The notes below the pieces were generated by a model. It had not been told where the DNA came from. It made no database searches and worked only from the letters and a program-made list of their open reading frames with translations. A program made the translations under genes and the position numbers. A DNA stretch of 64,000 nucleotides from Ignelater luminosus (lineage: Eukaryota; Arthropoda; Insecta; Coleoptera; Elateridae), in contig VTPC01091303.1 of the NCBI GenBank assembly GCA_011009095.1, forward strand, positions 99,207 to 163,206. The letters are read 5' to 3'. This document shows positions 1 through 11,470 of this stretch, one piece after another; position 1 is the stretch's first letter; every line of letters starts with the position of its first letter.

Positions 1-1302
1 CCACAATGAACTTTTAAAAAATACCTAATAGTATCAGAAATTCACCAAACTATTTATAATATGACCCTTCAAGAATTATCACTCAGTCCAAAATTTCTGC
101 TGTATATTATTTATTTCCTTTCTGGTCGGTCGAAAATCTCGAAGTTTTCATTCTTTGACTTGCAATTGGTATTGACTATCGATAACAGAAATGTACACTT
201 GGAGAGTCGCAAGAAAATGTTTGAAAAGTCGGTGACCTTGAATCATATCAATCACAACGTTAGGCTCTTCTGGTCCACTATTTGACTGTGAAATTGTTAT
301 CTAAAGCTCTTAGCAAAACATTGACAATTCTATGGACAATGTCTTGACGTAGTATGTCTTTGCCTAAACATAAAATACTTCAAATCCATCTCGTGCGCAT
401 CATCCTGCATGCACATGTATGTATTTATGCTCATTTTCTCTGCTTGTCCAAGATGTTAGGTCGTTATGTTATAAGAAAACTAAAACTGTTTTGATGTCCT
501 AAAAATGTCCAAAGTTTTTTGATAATATTTGCATTGACATAAAGACTCATGCTGCTTACTGCAGATCTCCGTTTTCCTTATCACTGTTTGCACGTCAAGA
601 CGCAAAAACTTCATTATAGATCTGACTGTTGAAACTCTCTAAACTAACCTGGAGGAATATTGTTATTAATGATAATAATTCTAGTTAACAAAGGTGTTTT
701 TGAGCGGGGAACCGTAATTTTTGTTCTCTTGTAGCTAAAGCTTCATTTCGCATTTCTTTTGGTCCTCGTGGTGACCCTCTTAGGCGATGGCATCCTTTAC
801 AGATATTTACCGTGTAAATCATTTTAGGACCTCAGCTAGAAAATTTACCTGTGATATTCGACTGATAGTCGTACTAGTTTTATAATTTTACCAATAACTA
901 GCTTCTTACTTTTTTGAAAAATGAGGTTTTGAGGCTAACATCCCGAAGCTTTTCTACGGACAATCAATGAGTTTAGGATATATTATACGGTTTCGTACCT
1001 GTATAACTCTTTGTTCTTGGCGTACAAAATAGCGTTCTAATTGTAGTCATAAGTCACTAAGTTGTTTAAAAGGATCTATTCTATAACTCTCAGATATCTA
1101 ATAATTTGGGCAGTTCTAAAGATTCTGGTGTATTTTTTAATTTGACATTTCTTGTACCTGAGTTGTGCATCCTAAGTACACATGTGCAATTTTATCCTCT
1201 AAACTGTTTTGTGCTCTGTCACTATGAACTCTTTTACTTCGGATTTGAAATTCCTCTACCATCGTCCTTGGTAAATGCGAAAACTCTGTTTTTATATTCC
1301 TT
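1..1302. other. AT-rich noncoding sequence
   Basis: I see no recognisable gene or element here. The short open frames at 61-285 and 1106-1306 are rich in F, L, S and K, as expected of chance frames in AT-rich DNA, and show no motif. The LINE remnant that follows begins abruptly near 1,300, so this block is probably its insertion flank. Confidence 0.6.
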
Positions 1303-1521
1303 ATGAAAATAGATGTCCGTGTCAGAAGAGGATACGAAATTGGTTCGGATCATTTCTTTGTTGAAATAAAGTTGAAGAATGGGAAACAGCTGGTTGTTAG
1401 TGAAGATATCAAAGAGAATAACTACAAACAACCAATCATTAAAGCATATAAACTACAAATGACGAATGTTAGGAAAGAATATTGCAGAAAGATAAATGAA
1501 AAGATTGCAAAGACGGATTGA
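1303..1521 (+). pseudogene. LINE endonuclease C-terminal remnant
   Basis: The 72-residue open frame begins with R-R-G-Y-E-I-G-S-D-H-F-F-V. The GSDHxxV signature carries the catalytic D-H pair at the end of apurinic-like (APE) endonucleases of LINEs, which nick the target DNA. The rest of the domain, including the magnesium-binding N, E and D residues nearer the N-terminus, is absent because the copy starts here. After the motif comes a lysine-rich linker that continues in other frames to about 1,810, as expected between endonuclease and reverse transcriptase. A tga at 1,519 ends the frame. Confidence 0.85.
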
Positions 1522-1841
1522 AGTGAAGAGAACAACATAGAATTACTATGGAAAACTCTTAAAGAGCTAATGTGAAAAATAGGAAAGAATGTGTGTGGAA
1601 TAACTAAAGGAAGAAAAACTAAAACTAATGCATGGTGGGATGAGAATATAAAAACAGAAGTTGCAAAGAAGAAAAAACTGTGGAAATCGTACTTGCATGA
1701 TAAAAACAATTATAATAATACGAAATATAAAGAACAGAGAAATTCCGTAAGGAAAAAAATTGGGGAAAAGGGAAAGAGAAAAACTTCAGGCAAAATAAAA
1801 AAATCGAGATAAGTGGTATTAAAGATACTGATGAAAACTTA

Positions 1842-3132
1842 TTGGTATCATACGCACAAATAATAGAGAGATGGCAAGAACATACAATGGAAGTCTTGAA
1901 AGGCAATACAGATAAAAGGGGCAACAACGTGGCAGAACCCAGTAGATTGTTGGATCATGACGATGAACTATCCTATGGGAAGTTCCAGTATGCAATTCGA
2001 AGACTGAAGAATGGCAAAGCCGACGGACACGACAATATTAAGGCGGAAATGATTAAATATATGGATGCTGATGACCTTCAGCTGTTTTTAAAAAAAATAA
2101 GAATTTACTGGAGTACAGGCCGAGTGCCTAGAGATCGATCGCTTGTCACGGTATTTCCACTGTACAAGAAAGGCGATGCACAAATATTCTCCAGTTATAG
2201 GGGAATATCATTGCTACCAGTTTCTAGCAAAGTTTATGAGATAATATTAGAGAAAAGACTGAGAGGGATTGTCGAGGAAACGCTGAATGACAACCAATGT
2301 GGGTACAATGGATCTGATATTTTCTATAAGGCAGTTGATAGAAAAAGCTTTGCAATATAATAGTAAATTGTTTCTATGTTTTGTTGATCTAGAAAAGGCT
2401 TTTGATACTGCGTCTAGAGATAAAATATGGGAAGTTTTAGAACGGAGGAATGAGGGATATAAGTTGTTACAGGCAATAAGAAGCATACACAGTTGCACTC
2501 GGAACATAGTAAGAACGCATAACTTAACGTCAAAGGAGTTTGTAACCAGAGCGGGTGTAAGACAGGGGAATGTTCTGAGTCCTTTATTGTTTGTTGTTCA
2601 GATGGACGAAATTACCAGGAAGACTAAGGAGAGAGTAAAGAAGGCCAGAGTTAGGTTATACAAACAGGAGCAAGTCGTTGTGTCTATATGCTGATGACTT
2701 GGTGATTATGTGAATATTTGGAATGAAAACTTCGAAGAATTTGGAATGAGGGTGGATAGTGGGAAAACCGAACTTTTAGTGATATCCAAAGAATCAGTAG
2801 AGTCAAACATTAGTATGAATAGTGAGATGGTAAAGCAAGTAACGGATTTCAAATATTTGGAATCGAAAATAAATGCCCAAGAAGAGTTGAGTCCCGAAAT
2901 AGACAGCAGAGTGGGTAGTGCAACGAGGTTATTCCATGCTCTGAATAAAAATTTTATAATGAAGAAAGAAATAAGCCTTAATACAAAAATTAGAGTGTTT
3001 AAAACTGCGTATGTGCCGGTGCTTCTGTATAACAGTGAAACATGGGTGTTGAACACGCGAAACGGAAGTAAAATTCAAGCGTCCGAGATGAGCTACTTAC
3101 AGGCCGCAATCGGGGTGATTAGGCAAGATTGA
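1842..3132 (+). pseudogene. LINE reverse transcriptase remnant
   Basis: Reverse transcriptase motifs appear in the right order. Near 2,010 is NGKADGHDNIKAEMIK, the fingers motif. Near 2,195 is YRGISLLPVSSKVYE. Near 2,385 is FVDLEKAFD, motif A with its catalytic aspartate. Near 2,551 is GVRQGNVLSPLLF, motif B. At 2,683-2,700 is LYADDL, motif C with the catalytic D-D pair. FGMRVDSGKTELLV near 2,740 starts the thumb side. The reading frame jumps near 2,330, near 2,680 and at about 2,706, and a short segment seems lost after motif C. The three catalytic aspartates therefore survive at codon level, but no single frame joins them. The frames at 1842-2360, 2287-2694 and 2710-3132 are the three large pieces. 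Confidence 0.93.
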
Positions 3133-3409
3133 ATTGGACCGACTTTAGAAACACTTGAAGTGTGTCAGTTAATGTGGTTCGGCCATGGTAAGAATGAGTG
3201 ACTGTAGAATGGTGAAGAGAATCTGGAAGATGGATATGGATGACAAGCGTAACAGAGGGAGACCATCAAAGACTTGGAACGATAAGATAGGAAAAGCTTC
3301 GAATAAAAGAAATATTGATTGGAGACATGCGGAGAGGAAAGCTTATGACGGCTGGCAGCGCCGTCCACCTCGACACCATAAGGTAGAAGAGGAAGGATTA
3401 AGTAAGTGA
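3133..3409 (+). pseudogene. LINE ORF2 C-terminal tail remnant
   Basis: After a stop at 3,130 the homology continues with a decayed WFGH-type motif near 3,176, RMSDCRMVKRIWKMD and NRGRPSKTWNDKIGK. This arrangement (a WFGH motif, then a basic GRPxxxW segment) is the usual end of ORF2 in RTE-like insect LINEs. The frame from 3,185 ends with a stop at 3,407-3,409. Its methionine is not a true start, only an internal residue after a frame break. Confidence 0.85.
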
Positions 3410-6400
3410 GTAAGGAAATGGGAAAAATTTTTCACCTACCTCAAACAAACGACTAGTGAACCGAAATCAACTTTAGTTCGCTTAAAGCAATGGCGGGGAG
3501 TTCCCAAATACCGTATTCAGACAGTTTTTTCTTTTTTGCCAATGCAATCAGCATCGATAAATTGCAGTTTATAGTATTTGTATGCAAAATCTAAATTTCA
3601 ATTTGGCATATCCTTTCCATAAATCTTCTTGCCATTTGTCCTGTTTGTATTTGTTTTGTTTTTATCGGTTCTCCACATTCTCAGTCTAGGTTGTTACACG
3701 ACTTCTTGTTCAGGCTTTAACCATAGTGAATTATCTCGATATTTCTAGAATTACCAGGAAAATCGTCCTGGAATGCATTTTTCTTACAAATCATTTTATA
3801 TTTTGATTCCTTTTAAAGATTCCTCCACATGTTTTAGTTTCAGACTTTTGTTTATCTGTATAGGAATCATGCAAAGGGTTTCTAAAATTCTTTTCTTGGT
3901 AAGTTTACAAAATTGAAACTAAAACGTCCGTTGGAGTTTTATTGAGATATGAAAACCGATATCAATCAAGGTCCAACATTAGCAAGCTTGGATCCTGAAA
4001 AACATGCCTTGGCCTTACCTGTAGCGCCAACCCTAGAGAAGATAAGAATATTTCAATCTGGTTTGTTGAATATTTTATAGCATCATTGGGGCTTAAACTT
4101 TTTATTTCCGTTTTTTTAATAATAAAAATTGAAAATGCCAACAAATACGAGCCCCTTTTATGGTAACTCACTAAATTTTAAGGGAACATAAATACCAAGA
4201 TGAGATCAGAACCAGAAAGCATTTTGCTACGGATCACATGGTATAAGTACAGCTAATTAGGAGAGTCTTCTAGATCTTGCTATGAATGTATTAAGCAAAA
4301 TGTCAAATGTGGACATATTCTAGATATTTAGGAATTGTCATGGAGAATGGCTATGAAGTTGAGGTCTTATCTGCAATAAGACTGGATAAGGAGAAACAAT
4401 GGTTATTATATATATATTTTTGTTACATTTTGATTGTGTTAAGCGTGAATGTGGTCGATATTAATAATAATTTATCTTTCTGTTATCTATTTTTCTCTTC
4501 GTTTCCGTTTCATCACGTTTCCTACATTCCAACTTTGTATTTTCCTAATTTTTAACCACTTCCAGCGTTGCCTTTTTGTGGTAGTTACGTGTACCTTTGA
4601 AATGAATAAGTTTTCACAATTAATTTCCCAAGAGGAATATAACTACATATGATGAGAAATTTGGATAATTGTTTGCAAGACAATTTCTGTTTAAAACAAA
4701 TAAAACCTAAAATAAATCCTAAACTCATCAAAAAGGCTTGTACACTCACACGCAGACATTCTTTAAATAAGAGTTAAGAGTTGGATGCACTGTCTTGCGG
4801 TTTTATCATCAAAATATGACTTCATTCAACACCAAGAATTTTTCAGTTAATCTCGTTGCTAAAACGGTATAGAATATTTTGTCTAATCCTTTTACTTCTA
4901 CTGTATTATATTGTCTTAATGATGAATTTGCAAAAAAGAAAAGAAAAAAACTTAATTGAAGTGTGCTTCCGTTTCTTTATCTACTTCTGAATCCACGATA
5001 GCTTAAAAGTAGAATCGACTTTCTTATCTAAAGAAGTATCACAGAAATTTTTATTTCTGCATTTACATGGAATAATGAAAATTTAATTCTCATCTTCCTC
5101 TTTTTTGTACACTACTATAATGAAGTCCTGCAAAAGAAAAGAATTTATGTCTTATAACGTTTGATAAAAAAAAGTGTGGGATCATAATGACTAAAAAAAG
5201 AAGAAATGTTAATATGTACAACATGTGCACTTGTATGAAATTATCATGGCGGGAGAGGAAATTGCATTATCTGTCTGTTGAGTTATGTAGTATATAAAAA
5301 TAGCAAACTTCATATAATATCGTATCATTTAATTTAGGAAAATTTTAATATCTTTGTTTTATGACTTACTCATATATTATGATATCTTACACGTTATTTG
5401 CTTATTCAATCAACATCCGCATACAGAGTGGATTTTTAAAATTCTTTCTATTGATAAACAAGTGTGTGCATTTTGATAAAATTTAAATATTACGTGCATC
5501 TCGAATCATGCCACTTCTTGTTGGAGATGCAGATAATGTGGTTTTATAGCGATTTCGCTCATTTTTTGCTTTAATTGGATGATGAATTGAGATTCTTAAA
5601 ATTTCAGTCTGGTTATGGTCTAGAATTATTTTTTGCTATTTAATTAATTTAAAGCCATTGAATCAATTCTGTTTCGAATTTAACAATCCCAGAAGACCGC
5701 AATCGATCAGTTTATATTTGTCAGGTTGTGACATTGACTTTACAATAGATGAAGAACCAAATCGATTTAGTAATTACGTCATTGAATACATATGGTTTTG
5801 AATATCAAATATAATAATGTAGGCCATAGATATCAAAGGTGACAGCGCGAAGCGTAATAAGAACAAAATAGATAGGCGCAGATACTATTTTGGAACCCTA
5901 GAGCTTCGGCGGTCCACACGTAAATCCTCATATAACCTTTTAAAAAAACAATTTTTTCCCTCTGGCACCGACAGCCTCACGTAATATGAAAGTTGACCTG
6001 TTAAAAATGTGGCGGAAACTGCAATTTAGGAAAAGATATAATTTTTTTCCTGAAAAACGAGAAATTATCTCTTTCTGGGAAATTTATTTTTACGTAATAT
6101 AGTGTTCGTCCCATGTGTGTTGATAGTTGGACTTTACATAAAATAAAAATCTGACCGGATGCATTAATTTGAAGATGATACATTTTCTTAAAAATAAGAA
6201 GCTTTATCTTATGTGTCGACTGCTGATAAGCGTTAGACATTTAACTAATTAAAGGAATGTTAAATGTTTTGTGCGTAGACATTTTGAAGAAGTTGGAATT
6301 ATCAAAAACAATGATTAATTTGCTTAAATTTGATTTTACTGTTTATATAAAGATACTTCATACTGTTTTTATCAATGTGTAGTTTTCTTTTGGCCCACAT

Positions 6401-7180
6401 GATAAATGCTCTATGTAGGCGTAAATAAATAAAAAATAGGAAGTTAGAAGAAATGATAGATAAAATTTCTTTTGTTAACTTTTTCGGCCTTTTTGATCTT
6501 GAACATGACATTCCTGGTATCACCACTTTTTCCAGAAAGACTATTATCTTTTGATGACCTTTTTAAACTAGTGGCGCCTTAACAAAGGCAAAATTATGTT
6601 TTTCCTGCGTTTCATATCAAATTAAAAATATTGTTGCCTAAACTGTTATATGGTGGTATTGGTATTCTAATTTGTATGTACTAATCAGTGCAGCTCACAA
6701 TCAGCTATTTAAAATTGCAAGAAATGAGAATCAGAATTTAATTTAAAATATTTTCCTGTTGACATCATCATCATCATCATCTGAAATTTTATCACATATG
6801 AACAACGGAATAAGTCCAACGAAGAAAGGGAAGTTAGGATCACTGTTTTATAGAATTTGAGCTGTCCCAGGCAGATAATGATCACCTGTTTGAACAAAAG
6901 TTTTCTTCCAAGAATTGACGCGACGGCAAGTATGCGGATTAAACAGATTTGGGCAGTAGTATTGACTACAGTTTGGCACTTATTGGACCAAAAATTCGCA
7001 CTGCACAAAAAATCTAAATGATAGCATTTGCTAAAAAATAGTCACAGTATCTGCTACCACTCCAGAATTCTGGTGAAGGCTTCAAAATGAGTGGTTCATT
7101 ACAATTGCAACTGAACAGAAAACTAGCTCATCATTCTATTGATAGACAAGAAAGCAGATACTAGGACTTAATGTACCTTC
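3410..7180. other. AT-rich noncoding sequence
   Basis: There are about 3.8 kb without a recognisable gene. Open frames at 3962-4171, 4307-4652, 6001-6240, 6302-6526 and 6709-7008 are low-complexity translations without family motifs. A (CAT) microsatellite lies at 6,763. A slightly GC-richer patch near 5,850-5,990 could not be assigned. Confidence 0.55.
6763..6781 (+). repeat. (CAT)n microsatellite
   Basis: Six perfect CAT units plus one extra base. Confidence 0.95.
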
Positions 7181-7424
7181 TTCACAATTTGTTAATACTA
7201 TTGAGAAGGGCATTTGTTTCTTGTGACCTATGTGAGTCTGCAAACCTCAGTTTAAAAATCCTCGCTAACAATAGTATGCGGCAATAATCCAAGCGAATTC
7301 GATAGGTATTGTTTATTGTTTTTCTAGAATGTCTTGTTCGGAACTTAGAAAGTCCCGAGACAGACTGAGATTTTTGCACCCTCCCACCCAGTATGAAACA
7401 AGCGCGGAAAGACGCAACCCGACC

Positions 7425-7612
7425 CATATTTGTTATTAGCTCTCTAAAGAAGTTTAATGGAGAGCAAAAACCAATCTTGGGCCACCGCAAGGCCTAATAA
7501 AGAGCGCAGCCCGGTTGGATTTGTTTTATTTTCTCAAGGAGGTTAGTGGAGAGCGAAGTCTGACGTTGAACCACCAAAGGTCTTCTAGAATGGTTAACAA
7601 AGGGCGCAGATT
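7425..7612. repeat. Decayed ~90-base tandem repeat, site A
   Basis: Two adjacent units share the order: T-rich lead, ctctaaagaagtttaatggagagc-like core (second copy tctcaaggaggttagtggagagc), a ccaccgcaaggcct-like segment (second copy ccaccaaaggtctt), and a gagcgcag-like end (second copy gggcgcag). The spacing between cores is about 90 bases. The same core appears several times at 24.2-24.6 kb, so this is a dispersed family rather than a local accident. The open frame read across it on the - strand (7182-7490) is not a gene. Confidence 0.55.
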
Positions 7613-7640
7613 TTGTTCTTGGAAACTTAATTTTTCATGA

Positions 7641-8388
7641 TGATGTAATTTTCTCACACCTGCAGGTGTTTTTCAAAATTTGTTTCTACTCAAAAACAAA
7701 TATATGAAAATAGGGTGAGTTATCATGATGAGTCAAAAGTAATTTTTGGCCTTGATTTCAACAATAACTTCAACTGGTTGATTTTATTGAAAAAGGCTGA
7801 CTTACAAGGTTATTTTGGCTTTGGATTTACTTCTTCAACCGAATAGTTACATTGCGCTCCTGCACATTAGCGAACAATCATTCTCATTTCAGTTGTGTTG
7901 CAAATCAAATGCAAACCGTCCTCATATGTAACTGTGTAACTGTGAAGCCGTCATTGTAAAAGCTTCTTTCTTAGATAGATACTACCTAAAATTAAATACA
8001 AGTGTGGTTTAAAATACATCGAACTAGTCAGATTCTGGACTTGGCCGCAATTAATAGGTTGCAATTGAAATAAAAACGATCGGAAAGATTCTTTTGTAAT
8101 CTAGTTAATTGGTTCGTGGAAATTTATTTTAAGATTAAATTAACTTTAGAACAGAGCAACTACACATACTGCGAAACTCTTTAAGAAATTTACATAAAAT
8201 ACTTTTTTTAGACATTCTGCTAAAACTGATTTTGTCCGTAGTGAAAACACATATTGGTACTGATCATTACATGCGCTGGATTTAATAACAAGGAATTCTC
8301 TTTTCTGGCCGCCTTCATACTCGACAGAGCTAAGTAACGACTTGAAAAATATACAGTAAAGATGACTTACCTTACAAATGGAAGCTTT
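7641..8388. other. AT-rich noncoding sequence before the assembly gap
   Basis: I see nothing recognisable here. The sequence runs directly into the run of N. Confidence 0.5.
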
Positions 8389-8788
8389 NNNNNNNNNNNN
8401 NNNNNNNNNNNNNNNNNNNNNNNNNNNNNNNNNNNNNNNNNNNNNNNNNNNNNNNNNNNNNNNNNNNNNNNNNNNNNNNNNNNNNNNNNNNNNNNNNNNN
8501 NNNNNNNNNNNNNNNNNNNNNNNNNNNNNNNNNNNNNNNNNNNNNNNNNNNNNNNNNNNNNNNNNNNNNNNNNNNNNNNNNNNNNNNNNNNNNNNNNNNN
8601 NNNNNNNNNNNNNNNNNNNNNNNNNNNNNNNNNNNNNNNNNNNNNNNNNNNNNNNNNNNNNNNNNNNNNNNNNNNNNNNNNNNNNNNNNNNNNNNNNNNN
8701 NNNNNNNNNNNNNNNNNNNNNNNNNNNNNNNNNNNNNNNNNNNNNNNNNNNNNNNNNNNNNNNNNNNNNNNNNNNNNNNNNNNNNNNN
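8389..8788. other. Assembly gap (400 N)
   Basis: There are exactly 400 undetermined bases. The round length suggests an estimated or fixed scaffold gap, so its true size is unknown. Open frames that cross it are meaningless. Confidence 0.99.
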
Positions 8789-10970
8789 ATATTTTACAGA
8801 TGGAATCGTCTAGGGTGCAACTCTGAATAGATAACTAGACTTGAACTAAAGTTCTACAAATAGCTAGTCGATTAAGGACGAAAATATTAAAATTAACCCA
8901 ACTAATGAAGTTTGACCCTCAATATAAACTCCGAACAGGAGCATCGCTAACTACACTGTTCGAGAATATTAAATCCGATAGCATTGCAGATGAAACTACA
9001 CTGCATAACTTTGCAAAAATGAAAAGCGTTACAACTACTTTTACATTAAATTATGCTGCTGCATACTGGAAATACACTCAAATTTTATATTCTCTAAATA
9101 AATAACAAAAGAATAAAAGATTGCATTTTTTCAATTTTTATATTATCTAAAACAACATTTGGTAGTCGCAACCTAACTTTCAATTACTACTTGCAAGTAG
9201 GTGCAATTATGAGCATGTTGTTTAAATTATGGGCCATCATTACTAAAACACACTTTTCCTCCTTGCATTTAGTATATTATGCACATAATAAATTCACATT
9301 ATTTTTTTAACTTTCTTGTTTAAATTTACTTTTTCACTCTGATGTGCCAGAGATGTTTTAGAAAGTTTACATCGTGTACATATAATTAGCTTTTATTAGA
9401 CCAAGTTCGTTTAATAATAATTATAATAATAATAATAATAAAATGGTAAGTTGGTAGTAATGACGGTACAAATATTTCCTTACGAGAACTGGTTTTACAA
9501 AATAAATGGTAATACGTAAAATCCCTAACTGTAAATGCGTGAATACAACTTGGAAATGCTATTGTCGTACTTGATACACCACACTCACTTCTTACATGTT
9601 TATAACTTTGCCCTTGGAGCGTTTTCCTATAAATAAATAAAGGTACTGGGAAAGTTACAGCCAAGTTAAGCAAAGCTTGTTTATCGATGTTAAATTATGC
9701 GAAAACTCATGTGTATGTGTGTGGGTGTATGTGGTTGTTTAAGTAAACATAATTCTAAAGTTCGCGAAACTAAATTGATTTCCATTTCGAACTACATAGA
9801 CGTTCTCTTCATCTGAAGAGAGGTAGATTCGACTTCAATTTGGATCAAAAGGATAAAAAATTGTCCTCCGGTTTTCCATTTATCATTCGTGAAAATTCTA
9901 TTTCCATGCTTTTCGATTATGTAAACCTAATAATATCTCTACATATTTAGATCATTATTTTTATTTGATATCCTTGAAATTATAAAGAATTCATGTTTAT
10001 GTAAATGTTTGAAAGGGAGAGAAATCGTCGTTCAATGTGTTGTTATGGTTATCATTACTTCTGTTATCTAAAATAGTTCTAAAAATAGTACAAAACTAAT
10101 AACCTCTCTCTCTGATTTTATGAATTAACTCTTTATGCTGTTAACTTTTCGTAATAGAATTCAACTTAGAAAAAGTTCAAACGCTTGTTACTACTATTCA
10201 AGGTTTTTAATTATTTAATAATAACTAGAATAAATATTTACCTTGGGAGGTGCTGCAGTTTTTTAATAAATTGAAAAATGTCATTAAAAATTGTCGCGCT
10301 ACTATTTATAATTGTTTGAAAGACTGTTTACAAGAAACAAGCGAAAGATTTTTTTACATCTTATTTGCTAGAAGAATTCAATTTTTTAAATGATCAAAAA
10401 TAAGAATGGAATGGAAATTATGTACAGAATTACAGCTCCGGTAATTACCTTCATCATTAAGGAAAACCAAACCTCAGAATTTGAAAGGGAACCTTTCAGT
10501 CTTATAATTTTTAAAATATAAACTTAGTTTATCACATATTGGCTTGACAGCTAGATTTTTATTTAAAAAAATTTAAATTAAAAGAAAGCAAAGCCAATGA
10601 GATCTTTTTAATTCTTGATATCTTTGTAATCAAATGAAGTTGCACTCTAATTAGTAAACCCAAAATATTTATATTTCAATGCCATAGTAATAATAATTTC
10701 TATTGTTTTTGTTTTCGTACTGGGGAATCTATTCTAGAAATTTTCATAAAAGAGAAGTATTTTCAAAGAGCTGAGCCAGATCAATTCAGGTAAACGGAGA
10801 AAGAGACCGAACACGATTTCATAATTGTTATTTAGTTGAAGATTAAGGTGATTAGGTGTTTTAGTAAACAAAAGCCTAAAGTGTCACCTTGGCAAAGAAA
10901 AGTGTGTAAAATAAGGAAGCTATTTAAAAGAAAATTGAAAAAACACTCTGTAGAATCGAAAATAAAAACG
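8789..10970. other. AT-rich noncoding sequence
   Basis: No gene is recognisable. The frames at 8905-9105 and 9386-9673 have no family features, and the second runs through the TAA microsatellite. Confidence 0.55.
9412..9441 (+). repeat. (TAA)n microsatellite, one interruption
   Basis: TAA/AAT units run for about 30 bases with a single break near 9,421. Confidence 0.9.
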
Positions 10971-10974
10971 TCGG

Positions 10975-11470
10975 ATATCGGCCCTTCTTTAATCGCCGGT
11001 TAGGAGTAGAGAACGAGCCTCTCAAAGTTGGCTAAACTCAGCATTTAAGACGCCACATTTCGAAAACCAGCTAACGGATTTTGATCATATTCTGGTGTGT
11101 TGGTCTAGTAACCTACAAGTCTTAGTAGCTACCACGAACGATGGAGGCACCCCTTGGCGGCGTAAATAGCAAATGTTTTTTGTGCGTGGGCGCTGTCTTT
11201 ATCCAGCAGCAGACTATCTATCTATCCATATCTGATCAAGTTCTGGTCCGTTGGCATTCGTCAATAGGGTCTCCGGACTCCGTTAAACTTTCCAAAGATA
11301 TCAAAATGGAACAAAGACGCTTTGTTCTACTCAGAACACTAATCCTAATTACTGATGCGGTCTGATCTTTTTTTTTTTCATTACCACACCTGCAATTCGA
11401 GAGAGGCGTCTTTTTTCGGCATATCTCTGGAACGAACCGTTCCATCGAGACGAGTCTCTTTTTTATCGTG
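10975..11470. other. GC-richer island, unassigned, probably old transposon
   Basis: Base composition rises sharply against the AT-rich flanks. Overlapping frames exist on both strands (+ 11141-11365, 74 codons; - 11236-11445, 69 codons), but neither shows a family motif. The segment ggcatatctctggaacgaac near 11,419 resembles atatcacgggaacggatt near 55,600. Such phrases recur in insect transposon ends and SINE-like repeats. I therefore favour an old repeat over a host exon, without naming a family. Confidence 0.35.

Larger units (their letters stand above)
1303..3409 (+). mobile_element. Degenerate RTE-like LINE retrotransposon, 5' truncated
   Basis: This is a non-LTR retrotransposon ORF2 remnant read in order on one strand: the last part of an APE-type endonuclease, the reverse transcriptase fingers and palm, and the C-terminal tail. 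Homology continues through at least six frame changes or stops over about 2.1 kb, so the copy is dead. The endonuclease N-terminus, any ORF1 and the 5' UTR are missing. That fits the usual 5' truncation of LINEs during target-primed reverse transcription. The tail with RGRPSKTW near 3,256 and the spacing of the polymerase motifs are typical of RTE-like insect copies. The clade call is from memory of family motifs and is less certain than the LINE call. I found no clear poly(A) tract or target duplication after 3,409. Confidence 0.93.

Noticed and set aside
1234-1927. - strand open frames (65, 95 and 100 codons)
   Set aside because: Antisense to the lysine-rich linker of the LINE; they are F/S/L-rich because the + strand is A-rich.
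8362-8830. Two ~150-codon open frames
   Set aside because: Almost entirely undetermined bases of the assembly gap.
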